Positions 17,358-26,027 of a DNA stretch of 48,824 bases are shown here, piece by piece. The notes under the pieces are model-generated. The model worked only from the letters and a program-made list of their open reading frames with translations. It made no database searches and had not been told where the DNA came from. The position numbers and the translations under genes were made by a program. The DNA is taken from assembly GCA_016873215.1 (NCBI GenBank), contig VGXU01000015.1, positions 1 through 48,824 of the forward strand. Reading direction: 5' to 3'. Source of the stretch: Planctomycetota bacterium. Lineage in GTDB: Bacteria; Planctomycetota; Phycisphaerae; Sedimentisphaerales; Anaerohalosphaeraceae. How positions within the stretch are numbered: position 1 is the stretch's first letter; each line of letters starts with the position of its first letter.

Positions 17358-18419
17358 ATGACGAAATCGGACGCATTACATTTTTTGAGATGGATTATCT
17401 TTTATGTCGCAGGCCTGATGTTGTTTCCATTGGCTGCGATGTGTGTCGGTGATCGCGTATTTTTACGGAATGGCGACCGGCTGAGCGGAAAAATCACACA
17501 GTTATCCGAAGACACACTATCCATTAAAACGGAACTGGCGGGGATGGTCTATGTCAAAATTGAGGACATCGCCACCCTGACAACGGATGAACCGATGGAA
17601 GTATGTCTGCGCGACGGTACGATTGTGAGCTGGAAACTGGATACGTCGATTCCCGGATGGGTGAATCTGCTGGAAGACCCGAACGAACCGGCGGAGGCAA
17701 AGACGATTGTACTGTCCGACATTGCCACGATTTGCGAGGTGTCCGATAAGCCGCATTGGAAGGGCAGTATCTCCGGCGGGATGACGATTCTGACCGGCAA
17801 CACTTCCAGTGAGACGATTTCCGCCAGCATCGATTTGCAGAAGCGGAGTAAAACCGACAGGCTTACTTTTGGTGGTGATCTGGCCCGTACGGCACAGAAG
17901 GAGGATGAAACGGGCGACCTGGACACGACTGAGGACTGGTGGAAGCTGCGCGGCAAGTATGATTATTTTCTGACGCGGCGATTTTATGTGTTCGGTAACG
18001 GGCTGTACGAAACGGACCGTATCGCGGAACTGACCCGAAGGGTTGTTCTGGGCGGAGGTTCCGGTTATCAGTGGGTAGAATCGCCGGCAATGAATTTTTC
18101 GACCGAAGCCGGCGTCGCGGAAGTGTATGAAGAATATGAAAATGATACGGAAACAAGCAAGGATATTTCGCTGCAGGTCAGTTATCATTTTGACAAAAAG
18201 ATTAATCACAAGTTCAAACTGATACATGATTTCAGTTATTTTCCGAGTATGGAGAATCCTACGGATTATTACCTGACGTCCTCGGCGGAATTGCGGGCCG
18301 GCCTGACAAAGACGGTGTATGCGAATTTTAAAATTGTTTTTGATTATGACAATACGCCCGCCCAGGACGCGTGCAGCACGGATGTCAAGCATATGCTTGG
18401 TATTGGATGCGAGTTTTGA
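17358..18419 (+). CDS. DUF481-family outer-membrane protein
   Basis: 353 residues. A hydrophobic signal-like segment (about 10-28) precedes a short beta-rich domain containing GDRVFLRNGDRLSGKITQLS, a style often found before DUF481 barrels. From WKGSISGGMTILTGNTSSE to the end it matches the DUF481 (YdiY-like, salt-induced outer-membrane) barrel, with RFYVFGNGLYETDR and a final GIGCEF ending in Phe. The family is presumed to form an outer-membrane beta-barrel; its role is not known. The ATG at 17358 has no strong ribosome site. A dyad CTGTTT-G-AAACAG at 17272-17284 lies upstream. Confidence 0.75.
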   Translation: MTKSDALHFLRWIIFYVAGLMLFPLAAMCVGDRVFLRNGDRLSGKITQLSEDTLSIKTELAGMVYVKIEDIATLTTDEPMEVCLRDGTIVSWKLDTSIPGWVNLLEDPNEPAEAKTIVLSDIATICEVSDKPHWKGSISGGMTILTGNTSSETISASIDLQKRSKTDRLTFGGDLARTAQKEDETGDLDTTEDWWKLRGKYDYFLTRRFYVFGNGLYETDRIAELTRRVVLGGGSGYQWVESPAMNFSTEAGVAEVYEEYENDTETSKDISLQVSYHFDKKINHKFKLIHDFSYFPSMENPTDYYLTSSAELRAGLTKTVYANFKIVFDYDNTPAQDACSTDVKHMLGIGCEF

Positions 18420-18461
18420 GATGCTGCAGGATGCCAGGCGTTTGTTTTATTGTAGGATTGT

Positions 18462-18490
18462 TTGACCGTCGCCGGCGAGGGCAATACAAT
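18462..18490 (+). promoter_or_regulatory. Sigma70-like promoter for phosphofructokinase
   Basis: TTGACC (18462-18467) and TACAAT (18485-18490) are separated by 17 bases. Each box differs from consensus by one base. It would give a leader of about 50 bases before the ATG at 18547. Confidence 0.65.
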
Positions 18491-18546
18491 AGTCCTGTTT
18501 TGAAATCAATCGGTAAGTGCGGTTTTTGAGAAAGCGGGAAATAACG

Positions 18547-19644
18547 ATGGCCAAGGCGAAAATTAAGAAGATTGCGGTAATGACGGGCGGCGGAGATTGT
18601 CCGGGGCTAAACGCGGTGATTCGCGCGGTGGTCAAGACGGCCGTGAATTATCACGGACTGGAAGTCTGGGGCATCGAGGACGGGTACCTGGGGCTGATCG
18701 AGGACCGGATTCATCCACTGGGCTATAATGACGTCAGCGGAATTCTGACGGTCGGCGGGACGATACTGGGTTCGTCCAACACGTCTAATCCGTTCACGTA
18801 TCCGATAATGCTGGGCAAAAAACAGGTTCAAAAGGACGTTTCCGAACAATGCTTAGTCAACCTGAGCAAGCGTGGGATTGACACAATGATTTGTATCGGG
18901 GGCGACGGCACGATGGTCTCGGCGGCGGCGTTCGCCAAAAAAGGTCTGACAATAATGGGCGTTCCCAAGACTATCGACAACGACTTATGGGGTACGGATA
19001 TTACGTTTGGTTTTAATACGGCGATGACGACGGCGACCGAAGCGATTGACAAACTGCACACGACGGCCAGTTCGCACCACCGAGTGATGCTGGTGGAGGT
19101 GATGGGGCGATATGCGGGGTGGATTGCGCTGTATGCGGGCGTGGCCGGTGGAGCGGATGTGATTTTGATTCCGGAAATTCCCTATGATATGAAAAAAATA
19201 GCCGACTATGTCATCGCCCGGTCAAAAAAGGGCCGGCGTTTCAGTATTATCTGTGTTGCCGAGGGAGCTAAAGCCAAAGGCGGAAAAATGGTTGTTGCCA
19301 AAACGTTCAAAAACAGTCCCGACCCGATTCGGCTGGGGGGCATTTCGTTTTTGCTGGCTGACCAACTGGCCGCGATGACAGGGCTTTCCTGTCGGGCGGT
19401 AAATCTGGGACATATTCAGCGCGGCGGAATACCGTCGCCGTATGATAGAACACTGGCGACCCAATTCGGCCATTACGCAATGGAGCTTTTAATGAATGGT
19501 AAAATCAACCGGCTGGTGGTGATGAAGGATGGGAAGCTGAATAGTATTCCGCTTGGGCAGACGGCCGGGCGGATAAAGACTGTGCCGAAAAATCACCCAT
19601 TGATTGCTGCGGCGGAAGCGGTGGGAACGAGTTTCGGGATATGA
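18547..19644 (+). CDS. pfkA: 6-phosphofructokinase (probably ATP-dependent)
   Basis: It phosphorylates fructose 6-phosphate to the 1,6-bisphosphate. The 365 residues contain TGGGDCPGLNAVIRAV at the N-terminus, IGGDGTM near 117, PKTIDND near 139 and EVMGRYAGWIALYAG near 185. In this family the residue after GGD decides the phosphoryl donor. Here it is Gly, as in ATP enzymes, whereas PPi enzymes have Asp. The Lys in PKTIDND is shared with PPi types and with the mixed ATP clade of actinobacteria. I therefore call it ATP-dependent with moderate certainty. The ATG at 18547 is favoured over a GTG at 18517 because it starts the conserved region. Confidence 0.88.
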   Translation: MAKAKIKKIAVMTGGGDCPGLNAVIRAVVKTAVNYHGLEVWGIEDGYLGLIEDRIHPLGYNDVSGILTVGGTILGSSNTSNPFTYPIMLGKKQVQKDVSEQCLVNLSKRGIDTMICIGGDGTMVSAAAFAKKGLTIMGVPKTIDNDLWGTDITFGFNTAMTTATEAIDKLHTTASSHHRVMLVEVMGRYAGWIALYAGVAGGADVILIPEIPYDMKKIADYVIARSKKGRRFSIICVAEGAKAKGGKMVVAKTFKNSPDPIRLGGISFLLADQLAAMTGLSCRAVNLGHIQRGGIPSPYDRTLATQFGHYAMELLMNGKINRLVVMKDGKLNSIPLGQTAGRIKTVPKNHPLIAAAEAVGTSFGI

Positions 19645-19663
19645 TTTTATTTTTGATTGCCGG

Positions 19664-19689
19664 GGGAATTTCCCGGAAAAGGAATTTCC
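19664..19689. repeat. GGAATTTCC direct repeat upstream of mfd
   Basis: GGAATTTCC occurs twice (19665 and 19681), 16 bases apart. The first copy lies within a GGGAA-T-TTCCC palindrome. The pair ends 15 bases before the mfd start, so it could affect initiation or bind a regulator. Confidence 0.35.
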
Positions 19690-19703
19690 GCAGGTAATCG
19701 TTT

Positions 19704-22700
19704 GTGGATTTAAGTCAGGATAAAGCGGTTTGTGAGATTTTGTCCCGGCTTGGGCGAACCGACAGGGGGATGGTTAAAGCCGACGGGACGTGGGGATCCT
19801 TTGCGCCTTTATTAGCGGCACACATTTCTGAAACGCTGAAGCGTCCAATTTTGTATATCAGCCCGCATATCGATGACGCCGACCGTGTGTGCGATGATTT
19901 GCAGACTTTCAGCAAACATTCCATACAAACATTTCCCGTGTGGGAAAGCCCGCCGTCGGCGGAACATCTCGCAGATGAAATCGGTTCCCAGCGGATTCGT
20001 CTTGCGCTGGAATTATCGCTGCCGGCCGAAGATAAAAACGCCCGGATTATTTCTACCTGTATTCAGGCGCTGAATCAGCCGGTGCCGAAGGTGGAGTCAC
20101 TGCGCAGCCGGGGACTGGAAATTAGGGTTGGCGGAACGCTCGACCCGGAGCGAGTTATCAATTGGCTGACCGATGGAGGATTTGAGCGGGTTGACAGTGT
20201 GGATTATCCGGGCCAGTTCGCACAGCGCGGCGGGATTGTGGATATTTTCGCAGCCGTCAGTTTCGGCGCGGGACCATCGGCGTCCGAACCGCAAGCGATG
20301 CGTGTGGAATTTTTTGGCGATACGGTTGAAAGCATCCGCAAAATTGACCTTGATACGCAGCGGTCTGGCGAATCCATCAGGGAGAGTACAATTATCGCCG
20401 CCGGTGAAAATGCAATGGGATCACAGGCGACGGAGATGTTTCTGAATCTTTTGCCGCCTGAAACAATTGTGATACTGGAAGAGCCTGCGCAGATTACGGA
20501 GGTGTCGGAGGTATTTTTGAGCCGGCTGGATGACCCGCGCGGGATGTTCGCCTGGTCGACGATTTATAAGGCGGCGGGACGATTCACTTGTTTGGAAATC
20601 AGTCGATTTGCAGCGGGGGCCGACAGTGTGCATCTGGACGTGACCAGCGCCCAGGAATTTGAGCATAAAGCCGGGGTGGTATGGAAGGAGGGGCATAGCG
20701 CCCTGGCGGATTTGGCGCAGCGGGCGAAAACGCAGCAGGTGATGTTATACTGCGAGAACGAAGCGGAGATGGGGCGGGTTAAGGAAATCCTTGGCCAATC
20801 CGCCGAGGGTGTGCCGGAAAATCTAAAACTGATTTTGGGCTATGTGCATCAGGGTTTTGTTCTGCAAAATCTCGGGACGATTGTTGTCAGTCATCATGAA
20901 TTGTTCGGACAGGTTTCTATTCGCCGGCGGATTCGAACGCTGCGGACGGTGTCGCCGATTGATACGATGCTGGATTTGCAGAAGGGCGATTATGTCGTAC
21001 ACGTTTCTTACGGCATCGGGCGATTTGTCGGTATCGAGACGATGGAGAAAAGCGGGCAGATCGGCGAATATTTGACGATACAATACGCCGACAAGGTGCG
21101 GATTTACGTGCCGGTGTCGAATATTCATCTGGTGCATAAATTTGTCGGCGCAATGCCCAAACGTCCGATGCTGGCCCGCATCGGCACAAAGAAATGGGAG
21201 AAGCAAAAACAGGCGGTTGCCGCGGGTGTACAGGAACTGGCGGCCGAATTGCTGGAGATTCAGGCGCAGCGGCAAAAACTGGGTGGGTTCGCATTTGGGC
21301 CGGACACGCTGTGGCAAAAGGAGTTTGAGGAGTCGTTTCCGTATCAGGAAACAGCCGACCAGACAACTGCTGCTAAGCAGATTAAGGCGGATATGGCGGC
21401 GGCGACACCAATGGACCGGCTGTTGTGCGGCGATGTCGGCTATGGCAAGACGGAACTGGCGATGCGGGCGGCGTTCAAGGCGGTGCAGGCGGGTAAACAG
21501 GTCGCAGTGCTGACGCCAACGACGGTACTTTGTGTGCAGCACGGCCGGACGTTCGCTGAGCGGTTCGCGGATTTCCCAGTAACGATTGAAGTGCTTAACC
21601 GATTTACGCCGCCAAAACAAAAAAAAGAGATTATCAAGGCGGCCAAAGCCGGCAAGGTGGATATTCTTATTGGTACGCATCGGCTGCTCAGCGACGATAT
21701 CGGGTTTGCGGATTTGGGGCTTTTGATTATTGACGAGGAGCAGCGGTTCGGCGTCGAACACAAGGAGCGGCTCAAGCGATTTCGCGTCAATGTCGATGTA
21801 CTGACGATGACGGCCACGCCGATTCCACGAACGCTGCACATGGCGATGCTGGGCCTGCGCGACATCAGTTCACTGGCGACGCCGCCGCTGGACCGTCGAA
21901 GCGTGGCTACGCGGGTCTGCCGGTTTGATAAAGGTGCGGTTCGCAAGGCGATTCGTTTCGAATTGGGGCGTGAGGGGCAGGTATTTTTCCTGTATAACCG
22001 TGTGCGGACGATTGAGCGGGCGGCGCAGATGGTACGTGAGATTATCGCTGACCCGTCGGTACAAATTGACGTGGCTCACGGGCAGATGCATAAACATGAG
22101 CTGGAAGATGCGATGATTCATTTTGTGACCGGCCGGACGCAGGTGCTGGTGTGTTCGACGATTATTGAAGCGGGGCTGGATATTCCGAATGCCAATACGA
22201 TGATTATTGTGGATGCCGACCGATTCGGCCTGACCCAGCTTCATCAGCTTCGCGGTCGTGTGGGACGTTATAAGCACCGTGCGTATGCGTACCTGATGCT
22301 GCCTGAAAATCGACCCGTCAGTCCCGTCGCGGCCAAACGGCTCAAGGCCATCGAGGAGTTTTCGCAATTGGGTTCAGGGTTTCGTATCGCTTTGCGGGAT
22401 TTGGAGATTCGCGGGGCGGGTAATATTCTGGGGCCTGAACAGTCGGGCCATATCAACACCGTCGGTTATGAACTATATTGTCAGTTGTTATCCGATGCAG
22501 TGAAGAAGCTGCGAAACGAGCCGGTGGAGGAAACGCCGATGACGGCGATTGATTTGGGATTTTATGTGGGTATTCCGAAGAATTATATCACATCCGACCG
22601 CCAGCGGCTGGAAGTCTATCGGCGTGTTGCACGGATACAGAATCCTGCGGATATGCGACGGTTCGAAGAGGAATTGCGGGATTTGTTCGGTCCGCCGCCG

Positions 22701-22961
22701 GCGTCGATACGGACGATGCTGGACATCGCCGAACTGCGGATGTATGCGTCGCGTTGGCAAATTAAGAGTCTGATTGTGCACGGGCAGGATTTGATATTTT
22801 CGTTTGAGGATGGAGCGTCATCGGCGGATTTATTCGCGCGGTGTCCGGGGCGGGTGAGTGTGCCCGACCCGCGGACGGTCTATGTACGCCTCGAAAAGAA
22901 TTACTTTGAGCCGAAGACGCTGATTGGTATATTACGGAAACTTCTCAAGCCCGGTCGTTAG
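19704..22961 (+). CDS. mfd: Transcription-repair coupling factor
   Basis: Mfd removes RNA polymerase stalled at DNA lesions and recruits the UvrABC excision machinery. The 1085 residues are slightly shorter than the E. coli protein. The order is a UvrB-like N-terminal region, the RNA polymerase interaction domain from about 420 (LQKGDYVVHVSYGIGRFVGI), and the RecG-like translocase. The translocase has Walker A GDVGYGKTELA (near 575), LLIIDEEQRFGVEHKERL (near 677), TATPIPRTLHMAMLGLRD, and STIIEAGLDIPNANT with QLHQLRGRVGR (817-855). A TRCF C-terminal domain ends the protein. The start is a GTG with a weak AGGT upstream. Confidence 0.96.
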   Translation: MDLSQDKAVCEILSRLGRTDRGMVKADGTWGSFAPLLAAHISETLKRPILYISPHIDDADRVCDDLQTFSKHSIQTFPVWESPPSAEHLADEIGSQRIRLALELSLPAEDKNARIISTCIQALNQPVPKVESLRSRGLEIRVGGTLDPERVINWLTDGGFERVDSVDYPGQFAQRGGIVDIFAAVSFGAGPSASEPQAMRVEFFGDTVESIRKIDLDTQRSGESIRESTIIAAGENAMGSQATEMFLNLLPPETIVILEEPAQITEVSEVFLSRLDDPRGMFAWSTIYKAAGRFTCLEISRFAAGADSVHLDVTSAQEFEHKAGVVWKEGHSALADLAQRAKTQQVMLYCENEAEMGRVKEILGQSAEGVPENLKLILGYVHQGFVLQNLGTIVVSHHELFGQVSIRRRIRTLRTVSPIDTMLDLQKGDYVVHVSYGIGRFVGIETMEKSGQIGEYLTIQYADKVRIYVPVSNIHLVHKFVGAMPKRPMLARIGTKKWEKQKQAVAAGVQELAAELLEIQAQRQKLGGFAFGPDTLWQKEFEESFPYQETADQTTAAKQIKADMAAATPMDRLLCGDVGYGKTELAMRAAFKAVQAGKQVAVLTPTTVLCVQHGRTFAERFADFPVTIEVLNRFTPPKQKKEIIKAAKAGKVDILIGTHRLLSDDIGFADLGLLIIDEEQRFGVEHKERLKRFRVNVDVLTMTATPIPRTLHMAMLGLRDISSLATPPLDRRSVATRVCRFDKGAVRKAIRFELGREGQVFFLYNRVRTIERAAQMVREIIADPSVQIDVAHGQMHKHELEDAMIHFVTGRTQVLVCSTIIEAGLDIPNANTMIIVDADRFGLTQLHQLRGRVGRYKHRAYAYLMLPENRPVSPVAAKRLKAIEEFSQLGSGFRIALRDLEIRGAGNILGPEQSGHINTVGYELYCQLLSDAVKKLRNEPVEETPMTAIDLGFYVGIPKNYITSDRQRLEVYRRVARIQNPADMRRFEEELRDLFGPPPASIRTMLDIAELRMYASRWQIKSLIVHGQDLIFSFEDGASSADLFARCPGRVSVPDPRTVYVRLEKNYFEPKTLIGILRKLLKPGR

Positions 22962-23026
22962 CGCGAGGCGAAAACGTAAAACAAGACTGTTTCCGATTGT
23001 GGTAATGAATCTTTAGAGATACCTCC

Positions 23027-23308
23027 ATGTCTTGGGAGCAAGCGATGAAAGAAATGAATGTTTCTGAAGTCTATGCGTTTGTGAAGCTGCTGGAAAGCCG
23101 CAGCGATTCGAATCATTATCAGGAATTATCAAACGCTCTCAAAGAAGCCCAGAAATCAGGAAATTCCGGCCTTGAAATACTTGGGGCGATTAAAGACATC
23201 TTTTTGCGTAAAGAGAAGGAAATCAGGAACATTCTTACGCCGGAGGAATTTGCCAAAATACATGATGTTATCTATTTTGTGGATAAGATATACGGCCGGC
23301 GGCCGTGA
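23027..23308 (+). CDS. Small helical protein of unknown function
   Basis: 93 residues, predicted mostly alpha-helical and charged, with no signal or membrane segment. It contains VYAFVKLLESRSDSNHYQEL and RKEKEIRNILTPEEFAKIHD. It sits between mfd and a PpiC-type lipoprotein on the same strand. An alternative ATG at 23045 has GGGAG about 8 bases upstream and would shorten the protein by six residues; that start may be the real one. I do not recognise a family. Confidence 0.6.
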   Translation: MSWEQAMKEMNVSEVYAFVKLLESRSDSNHYQELSNALKEAQKSGNSGLEILGAIKDIFLRKEKEIRNILTPEEFAKIHDVIYFVDKIYGRRP

Positions 23309-23416
23309 ATGCAGCGGTTTGACGCAGACGAAAACTTCCCAAAAGCGGGCGTTGAGTCCGGCGGCTGGGGCGGGTATAATGCCGTTTTCTGTAAAGTACA
23401 TAACAAGGATGAAATA

Positions 23417-24559
23417 ATGACGATGAAAAACGGATTGACAGTGGTGCTGACAGGAACGACAGCGATATTTTTGTTTGCCGGCTGCAGCAATAAAATTCCG
23501 CAGGGTAAATTTACGGCCGAGCAGATGAAGACCATCCCGTTTCCGTCGCGGTACGAGCTGCCGACGCCTGAGGGCGGTATGGCGCTGAATGTGGAGTCGG
23601 AGACGATTACCACCAAAGAGATAGTACTTCGCTTAGAGCCGCAGCTTAAGCCGCTGGCCATGCAGGGCAATGAAGCGGCGTTCCGACAGGCGGCCCGCCC
23701 GGCGTTCCGCGAGGCGCTGCGCAGCCGGATTACGGATATTCTGCTGTACAAGGAAGCCAAAAAGAAAGCGCCGGAAAATATTGACGACCCGCTCGACAAG
23801 GCGGTAGAGAGTGAGTTAACCCGGTTTCTGGCTGCTTACGGCAACAATCGCGCACTGGCTGAAAACGCTCTGCGAACGATGGGCTATGACTGGAAAAGCT
23901 ACCGGGATTTTGAGCGTAAACTGATTTTGACGCAGTCGTATCTGTCGAAGGAATTTACCGAAAAACGTCCGGTCGCGCACGGTGAGATGGTGGATTATTA
24001 TAATCAGCATCGTGACCAGTTCTGCTGGGACGGCACGATACAATTTCGTGTGATAGAGATTATTCCGGAAAAACTTCCATCCCGGTTGGTTCGTCCGGGC
24101 GAAGCGGCGGAGGCCGCAGGGGTTCGGCTGTCGGTGGAGGTGATGGATAAAATTAAGGACGGCGCCGATTTCGGCAAGCTGGCCGAGCAGTATTCACAGG
24201 GGCCGCTGGCGGCACAGGGCGGCTTGTGGCGGCCGGTCACTATCGGTTCAGGGTCGCTGCCGGCGCCGTATGATATGCTGGAACAAAAGGCGATGGCGAT
24301 GGAACCGGGGCAGGCGGTCGGGCCGCTGCCCGTCGGCGGGCGCCTGCTGATTCTTAAACTGGAAGACAAAAAAGAAGCCCGCTGCAAAAGTTTTGAAGAA
24401 GTGCAGGATGCCATTGAGCAGCAGTTTCAGTTTGAATTCCGCAAACAGCAGTATGAGAAAGTGGTTGAAAAACTGACGGCCCGTGTGGACGTGGTGCGGA
24501 TGGATATTTTTCTGGACCATTGCATGACGGATGCGTACGCAATGTGGAACCCGAAATAG
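23417..24559 (+). CDS. Peptidyl-prolyl isomerase lipoprotein (PpiC/SurA type)
   Basis: A 380-residue exported folding helper. The N-terminus has a short signal with lipobox LFAGC, so it should be lipid-anchored. A SurA-like helical chaperone region (about 60-200) is followed by a parvulin domain running from about FRVIEIIPEKL, with DGADFGKLAEQYSQGP and GGLWRPVTIGSGSLPAPYD, then a C-terminal helix. AAGGATG precedes the ATG at 23417; an in-frame ATG at 23423 is also possible. Its likely clients are outer-membrane proteins such as the barrels in this window. The lipoprotein anchor would require the Lol system encoded upstream. Confidence 0.85.
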   Translation: MTMKNGLTVVLTGTTAIFLFAGCSNKIPQGKFTAEQMKTIPFPSRYELPTPEGGMALNVESETITTKEIVLRLEPQLKPLAMQGNEAAFRQAARPAFREALRSRITDILLYKEAKKKAPENIDDPLDKAVESELTRFLAAYGNNRALAENALRTMGYDWKSYRDFERKLILTQSYLSKEFTEKRPVAHGEMVDYYNQHRDQFCWDGTIQFRVIEIIPEKLPSRLVRPGEAAEAAGVRLSVEVMDKIKDGADFGKLAEQYSQGPLAAQGGLWRPVTIGSGSLPAPYDMLEQKAMAMEPGQAVGPLPVGGRLLILKLEDKKEARCKSFEEVQDAIEQQFQFEFRKQQYEKVVEKLTARVDVVRMDIFLDHCMTDAYAMWNPK

Positions 24560-24560
24560 G

Positions 24561-24588
24561 TAAAAAGGAAAAGGGTAAAAGGTAAAAG
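24561..24588 (+). repeat. Purine-rich repeat directly after a stop codon (copy 2)
   Basis: TAAAAAGGAAAAGGGTAAAA followed by GGTAAAAG starts one base after the TAG of the PpiC-like gene. It is nearly the same as the tract at 12163-12190. Confidence 0.5.
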
Positions 24589-24591
24589 TTT

Positions 24592-24614
24592 GTAGGGTGG
24601 GCTCTTAGCCCACC
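24592..24614 (+). repeat. GTAG-headed REP-like palindrome, copy a
   Basis: GTAGGGTGGGCT leads into an 8-bp hairpin (GGTGGGCT, loop CTT, AGCCCACC). The GTAG head followed by an imperfect hairpin is the arrangement known for REP elements served by RAYT transposases, and a RAYT gene lies 5 kb away. The hairpin ends 7 bases before the acpS start codon. Confidence 0.65.
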
Positions 24615-24621
24615 ATTGTTT

Positions 24622-25011
24622 ATGACATATATAGCACACGGAATAGATTTGGTGGATTTTGGTCGGATCGAGGAAATGCTCGACCGGCACGGCGAACATT
24701 TTCTGGAGCGGGTGTTCACGGTACGAGAACGTGCCGACGCCGACGAAGTGAAAAATCGCATCGAAAAACTGGCGGGACGTTTCGCCGCCAAGGAAGCGGT
24801 GATGAAACTCATCGGCACCGGCTGGCGAGGGAAAATTGCCTGGACGGATATAGAAGTAGTAAATACCGCGACGGGTCAGCCGGAGCTGAAGTTGTCGGGT
24901 GAAGTGAAAAAAATCGTCGACAAGCTCGGCATCGGGCCGATTGCATTAAGTATCACGCATACCTCGCAATTCGCGATAGCATCGGTGGTGGCCCCGACGG
25001 AGTCAAAATGA
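24622..25011 (+). CDS. acpS: Holo-[acyl-carrier-protein] synthase
   Basis: It transfers phosphopantetheine from CoA to the acyl carrier protein for fatty acid synthesis. 129 residues match the AcpS family: HGIDLVDFGRIEEML with the metal-binding Asp, ERVFTVRER, and RFAAKEAVMKLIGTG with the catalytic Glu/Lys region. The C-terminal ALSITHTSQFAIASVV is the last conserved block. The ATG at 24622 starts at the usual position. No ribosome site is visible because a REP-like hairpin occupies the preceding bases. The stop overlaps the next start (ATGA). Confidence 0.92.
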   Translation: MTYIAHGIDLVDFGRIEEMLDRHGEHFLERVFTVRERADADEVKNRIEKLAGRFAAKEAVMKLIGTGWRGKIAWTDIEVVNTATGQPELKLSGEVKKIVDKLGIGPIALSITHTSQFAIASVVAPTESK

Positions 25012-26027
25012 ACCGGCGGTTTGATTGCATTATCGTCGGTGCAGGACATGCCGGGGCGGAGGCGGCGTGGGCGGCGTCACGGATGGGGGCCAGGACGCTG
25101 CTGTTGACGATGAGCCGGGATACCATCGCCAAAATGAGCTGTAACCCCGCTATCGGTGGCCTTGCCAAAGGGCAGATTGTCCGCGAAGTCGATGCGCTGG
25201 GCGGACTGATGGGGCTGGCCACTGACGCGACGGGGATTCAATTCCGAATGCTCAACCGTTCCAAAGGCCCGGCCGTGCAGAGTCCCCGCGCCCAGGCGGA
25301 CAAATACAAATATAAAGATTATATCCGGCAGGTACTTGAAAACGCATCCAATCTGACAATTGTCGAAGCGACCGCGGCGGAAATTCTGACAAAAGACAAC
25401 GCCGTCTGCGGCGTGCGATGTCTCAACGGCGACGAATATGCTGCGCCGACGGCGATTCTGACAACGGGGACATTTTTGAAAGGCCTGATGCACCTCGGCG
25501 AAAAACAATGGCCCGGCGGCAGGCTCGATGAGCCGGCCAGCAATGAATTATCCGACAGCCTGCGAAAACTGGGGCTGACGGTGGGCCGGCTCAAAACAGG
25601 CACGCCCGCGCGTCTGACCGGCGACAGCGTGGATTATGACAAACTTCAAACGCAAGCGGGCGATGAGGAACCTGTGCCGTTTTCATTTTTGAACGACCGT
25701 ATCGAGCGGGAACAAATTCCCTGCTGGATTACCTATACCAACGAAGCGATACATAAATTACTGCGCGATAACCTGCATCGCGCGCCGATGTACAGCGGGC
25801 AAATTACCTCCGTCGGCCCGCGATATTGTCCGAGCATCGAGAGCAAAATTACGCGTTTCGCCGACAAGGACCGCCACCAGGTTTTCCTTGAGCCGGAGGA
25901 TGAGGCGATTTCAACCATTTACTGCAACGGCATCAGTACGTCATGTCCGGCTGATGTTCAGGGGGATGCTGCGGCTGATGGTCGGGACACAGCGGGCGAA
26001 GATTGCGCATTATGGTTACGCGATTGA
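25008..26027 (+). CDS. mnmG: tRNA uridine-5-carboxymethylaminomethyl modification enzyme MnmG, N-terminal part (frameshifted)
   Basis: MnmG (GidA) works with MnmE to modify the wobble uridine of certain tRNAs, using FAD. This part has the FAD-binding start CIIVGAGHAGAEAAWAASRMG, then MSCNPAIGGLAKGQIVREVDALGG, and later YCPSIESKITRFADKDRHQVFLEPE. After NGISTSCPADVQ the frame goes wrong and the last 29 residues are nonsense. The correct sequence continues in another frame from 25966. The break is at a run of five G (25961-25965) and would be repaired by removing one base or adding two. Together with the next entry this is one gene of about 600 codons. Confidence 0.88.
   Translation: MNRRFDCIIVGAGHAGAEAAWAASRMGARTLLLTMSRDTIAKMSCNPAIGGLAKGQIVREVDALGGLMGLATDATGIQFRMLNRSKGPAVQSPRAQADKYKYKDYIRQVLENASNLTIVEATAAEILTKDNAVCGVRCLNGDEYAAPTAILTTGTFLKGLMHLGEKQWPGGRLDEPASNELSDSLRKLGLTVGRLKTGTPARLTGDSVDYDKLQTQAGDEEPVPFSFLNDRIEREQIPCWITYTNEAIHKLLRDNLHRAPMYSGQITSVGPRYCPSIESKITRFADKDRHQVFLEPEDEAISTIYCNGISTSCPADVQGDAAADGRDTAGEDCALWLRD

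Noticed and set aside
17517-18392. Minus-strand open frame (291 codons) opposite the DUF481 gene
   Set aside because: Antisense shadow; the plus-strand frame has a barrel pattern and terminal Phe.
18547-19644. PPi-dependent phosphofructokinase
   Set aside because: The donor-site residue after GGD is Gly, not Asp; kept as ATP-dependent with a note.
20823-21839. Long minus-strand open frame (338 codons) opposite mfd
   Set aside because: It lies entirely inside mfd, has no recognisable domain and is rich in Arg/His, typical of antisense reading of a GC-biased gene.
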